Below, in pieces: positions 63,701 through 64,000 of a stretch of DNA of 64,000 nt. Position 1 is the stretch's first letter; each line of letters opens with the position of its first letter. Position numbers and translations under genes: made by a program. The notes below the pieces were generated by a model that worked only from the letters and a program-made list of their open reading frames with translations, made no database searches and was not told where the DNA came from. The stretch spans positions 17,748,503 to 17,812,502 of the forward strand of contig CM030836.1 in the NCBI GenBank assembly GCA_018105865.1. Reading direction: 5' to 3'. The DNA is from Metaphire vulgaris (Eukaryota > Annelida > Clitellata > Crassiclitellata > Megascolecidae).

Positions 63701-64000
63701 TCTCAACCAGGGTTTGCCACCAGTTATGGCGGAGTTTGATGTTGATATAAGCGCGTTTGTAAAATAATGGTTCCAGATTGAAATTTATTATTATCTGTGC
63801 TTGGTGAACATTGCAGATGTGCCTGGTTTACAACACTCGGACTCCGTGGACCAATTCCGAAACAGTGTGAGCACCATGCTGCTTGATTACTGCAGCATGT
63901 TCAACGGCGAGAATGACAAATTCGGTCAGTTGCTTCTTCAGCTGTCTGAAATCAAGGTTGTCAGCCTCCTTATCGAGGAATACCTTTACAACCAACTGCT
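41295..64000 (+). CDS. NR5A (FTZ-F1): NR5A-family nuclear receptor (FTZ-F1/SF-1/LRH-1 type), 3' end beyond window
   Basis: Exons: 41295-41349 (proposed), 53644-53832, 54329-54562, 56023-56163, 60233-61480, 62212-62319, 62920-63073, 63817 to the window end. The first zinc finger ([14 protein letters not shown]..., C-x2-C-x13-C-x2-C) has the P-box CESCKG typical of NR5A. The second (C-x5-C-x9-C-x2-[21 protein letters not shown]) continues into [11 protein letters not shown]. It is followed by the FTZ-F1 box ([20 protein letters not shown]), the hallmark of NR5A, which binds a monomeric YCAAGGYCA site. A long hinge ([14 protein letters not shown]) precedes the ligand-binding domain: [20 protein letters not shown] (helices 3-4), [16 protein letters not shown] and, last, EKFGQLLL-like [10 protein letters not shown]. 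The AF-2 helix is not in the window. Exon phases agree except for a frame break at 60393-60440. The first exon ([18 protein letters not shown]) rests on phase match and a GC donor only. Confidence 0.9.
41413..41530. mobile_element. Partly degraded hAT-type MITE, family E
   Basis: Starts CAGGGGCGTAGCCAGGAAT and ends CCGTCGCTACAGCCCCC. It is the same family as 43947-44130 but with a damaged right end. Confidence 0.5.
42340..42490 (+). pseudogene. Non-LTR retrotransposon C-terminal fragment
   Basis: Reads [20 protein letters not shown], then [12 protein letters not shown]. The FFS..VVdxWNSLpe..V...tvngFKn pattern is common at the C-terminus of many non-LTR reverse transcriptases. A matching piece ([17 protein letters not shown]) lies on the minus strand at about 44812-44870. 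Confidence 0.6.
43775..43938 (+). other. Orphan exon-like open frame, unidentified
   Basis: 164 bp lies between an ACAG acceptor and a CG|GTAACA donor. It is open throughout in one frame: [13 protein letters not shown], then [20 protein letters not shown], ending KSKKFMR. The composition is protein-like (charged, heptad-like). I do not recognise the family. A hAT-type MITE (43947) used the donor region GTAACAGA as its target. It could be an old processed fragment, a domesticated or transposon exon, or a stray exon of an unseen gene. Confidence 0.35.
43947..44130. mobile_element. hAT-type MITE, family E
   Basis: 184 bp. It begins CAGGGGCGTAGCCAGGAAT and ends GCTACGCCCCTG. Flanks GTAACAGA (43939-43946) and GCAACAGA (44131-44138) match at 7 of 8. 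Confidence 0.85.
44810..44875 (-). pseudogene. Non-LTR retrotransposon C-terminal fragment, minus strand
   Basis: The minus strand reads [20 protein letters not shown], matching the + strand fragment at 42420-42480. Confidence 0.5.
45257..45337. mobile_element. Tc1/mariner-type MITE
   Basis: 81 bp with ends CAGGGTGGCGCAAAAA and TTTTTGCGCCACCCTG, flanked by TA on both sides (45255-45256 and 45338-45339). Confidence 0.85.
45940..46320 (+). pseudogene. Non-LTR retrotransposon 3' end
   Basis: Encodes [20 protein letters not shown], then LRCL. This is the (Y)GdRaFSvaAPrLWNSLPxxLR motif at the C-terminus of many CR1/L2-like and Jockey-like reverse transcriptases. A tail TTAAGCGCCTAGGAATAAGG and GCGCTATAGAAAT, typical of such 3' UTRs, follows. 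Confidence 0.65.
47823..48110. mobile_element. Element with GTCCATAAATTACGTCA end
   Basis: The left end GGGTCGTCCATAAATTACGT is the same type as at 58919 and 20175. The interior carries two copies of the GACAAG(C/T)A...AAAGG(T/C)CA word (47965, 48017). The right end is not clear. Confidence 0.5.
48373..48540. mobile_element. hAT-type MITE, family B, older copy
   Basis: 168 bp. It begins CAGTGTTTATTCTAGGCC and ends GTCTAGAATAGCCACTG. Flanks GTTCTAAT and GTTTTAGT match at 6 of 8. Confidence 0.8.
48818..49018. mobile_element. hAT-type MITE, family F (GGGGCGGCGCT ends)
   Basis: 201 bp. It begins CAGAGGGGGCGGCGCTG and ends AGCACCGCCCCAG. Flanks GCTAAGCA and GCTAAGCT match at 7 of 8. A second, right-truncated copy starts at 56327 (CAGGGGTGGCGCTGG) and shares TTGGCTGGGTGGGTCTAATG. 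Confidence 0.8.
49106..49180 (+). repeat. 38-bp tandem duplication
   Basis: AAACCTGTAATTACAATT, then ATTTTTCAATGTTTAAAA, is repeated twice back to back. Confidence 0.85.
49607..49786. mobile_element. hAT-type MITE with perfect 8-bp target duplication
   Basis: 180 bp. It begins AGTGGCGACTCCAGG and ends GAACCGCCTTTGT. It is flanked by GGCAAATT at 49599-49606 and 49787-49794. The terminal repeats are imperfect. Confidence 0.75.
50527..50679. mobile_element. hAT-type MITE, family C, inverted copy
   Basis: 153 bp. It begins CACGGTTATTTCTAGGATT and ends GGTGTAAAAATATCTCAG. Flanks CCTCCTTC and CATCCTTC match at 7 of 8. Confidence 0.75.
51220..51362. repeat. (GACA)n then (GACT)n compound microsatellite
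   Basis: GACA units with AAGACA and AAAACAGA interruptions pass into about 12 GACT units. Confidence 0.95.
52614..52762 (-). mobile_element. tRNA-derived SINE, minus strand
   Basis: On the minus strand the first 72 nt (52762-52691) start GTGCCTTGATGGCTCAGTTG. The A box is TGGCTCAGTTGG and the B-box region GGGTCCGACTCCC. The acceptor pair GTGCCT/AGGCAC and the T arm CTGGG/CCCAG are intact, but the anticodon arm does not fold. It is therefore a tRNA-like SINE head, followed by an unrelated body to about 52614, rather than a working tRNA. Confidence 0.7.
53241..53425. mobile_element. Tc1/mariner (pogo-like) MITE
   Basis: 185 bp. It begins CAGTGGATCCCACTTAATCG and ends TGCAATTAAGCGGGTTTCAC then TG. 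It is flanked by TA at 53239-53240 and 53426-53427. It lies about 220 bp upstream of an NR5A exon. Confidence 0.85.
54624..54869. mobile_element. hAT-type MITE with 7/8 target duplication
   Basis: 246 bp. It starts CAATGGCGTGTG and ends GCACGCACTGCTG. Flanks are GCAATTTT and GCAGTTTT. It contains two TGATGAGCA(A/T)AA... words related to the shared module. It sits 62 bp after the first zinc-finger exon. Confidence 0.6.
55147..55212. repeat. (TAA)n microsatellite
   Basis: About 66 bp with one slip (AATAAATAAT). Confidence 0.95.
55446..55805. repeat. Long (ACT)n/(GCT)n compound triplet repeat
   Basis: About 90 bp of ACT, then about 110 bp mainly GCT, then about 60 bp of ACT with ACTATT-type decay. 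It lies in the intron between the two NR5A zinc-finger exons. Confidence 0.95.
56285..56326. repeat. (GT)n microsatellite
   Basis: GT repeat running into TATATAC, directly before a family F transposon end. Confidence 0.9.
56966..57309. mobile_element. hAT-type MITE, family B, longest copy
   Basis: 344 bp. It begins CAGTGTTTATTCTAGCC and ends GGCCTAGAATAAACACTG. CTAGCTAGCTATC lies on both sides, so the target duplication is blurred by a GCTA repeat. The extra interior has GACAAGCAAAAAAAAG and a 22-bp tandem copy (CTGAAATGCCCTGGCAAGGA). Confidence 0.85.
57739..57925. repeat. (GAT)n/(GAG)n triplet repeat
   Basis: About 185 bp of GATGAT, GAGGAG and GATGTT triplets in the NR5A intron after the second zinc finger. 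Confidence 0.95.
58919..59349. mobile_element. MITE with GTCCATAAATGACGTCA ends
   Basis: Begins GGTGCTGTCCATAAATGACG and ends CGTCATTTATGGACGGCCCC. TTA lies on both outer sides, which would fit a 3-bp TWA target (PIF/Harbinger-like). That superfamily call is tentative. GTGACGTCA words recur inside. Confidence 0.65.
59440..59860 (-). pseudogene. Non-LTR retrotransposon 3' fragment, minus strand
   Basis: The minus strand reads [20 protein letters not shown], the LL..VK.RKLKYFGH motif of many non-LTR reverse transcriptases. A diverged, frame-shifted remainder follows, with a (GATGAT)n tail at about 59459-59472. It lies in the NR5A intron before the FTZ-F1 box exon. Confidence 0.6.
60385..60440 (+). 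other. Reading-frame break inside the NR5A hinge exon
   Basis: The frame carrying the FTZ-F1 box ends at TGA 60391-60393 (PHHHAQ). The frame that leads into [14 protein letters not shown] is open only after a TAG near 60434. The third frame bridges them ([17 protein letters not shown]). Two single-base losses at A-runs (near 60392 and 60436-60440) would explain this. A short intron ending at GGTAG (about 60436) is the alternative. Confidence 0.6.

Overview
The window is nuclear DNA of an invertebrate animal. It has widely spaced short exons with GT-AG introns (plus two likely GC-AG introns), metazoan-specific gene families, long microsatellites and many small non-autonomous DNA transposons. 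Four protein genes can be read, all on the + strand. I see no prokaryotic, organellar or CRISPR features. The single FTZ-F1-type receptor and the repeat style suit a marine invertebrate, but the phylum cannot be fixed from the sequence alone.

Layout. (1) 91-849: the last two coding exons of an LSM14/RAP55-like mRNA-decapping and P-body protein (TFG box plus RGG tail). (2) 4369-11557: a complete ArfGAP2/3-type COPI coat GTPase-activating protein in 11 exons. (3) 11558-24360: no gene recognised; mostly dispersed repeats and a GC-rich island. (4) about 24400-38059: a calbindin/secretagogin-like calcium sensor with a TATA promoter, a non-coding first exon and nine coding exons that give 187 residues and four canonical EF-hands. 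(5) about 41143-64000: an NR5A (FTZ-F1/SF-1/LRH-1) nuclear receptor. A proposed first exon is followed by a roughly 12 kb intron, the two zinc-finger exons, the FTZ-F1 box exon and most of the ligand-binding domain. The window ends before the AF-2 helix. The four genes have unrelated jobs and do not form a functional cluster.

Repeats are the other main content. At least ten non-autonomous elements carry 8-bp target duplications, many of them perfect, and CAG-type or related inverted ends (hAT superfamily). A second group consists of 59-80 bp elements of the form TTAA-CCC...GGG-TTAA (piggyBac-like). There are also TA-flanked mariner-type elements, fragments of non-LTR retrotransposons, tRNA-derived SINEs and a 5S-rRNA-derived piece. 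An 18-bp word, GACAAGCAAAAAAGGTCA, recurs in near-identical form inside transposon families whose termini are unrelated. This is the most unusual signal I found. Other notable points are a 1.1-1.3 kb tandem duplication that left a dead copy of one EF-hand exon, a break in the NR5A reading frame at A-runs, and an orphan exon-like reading frame whose splice donor is the insertion site of a hAT element.
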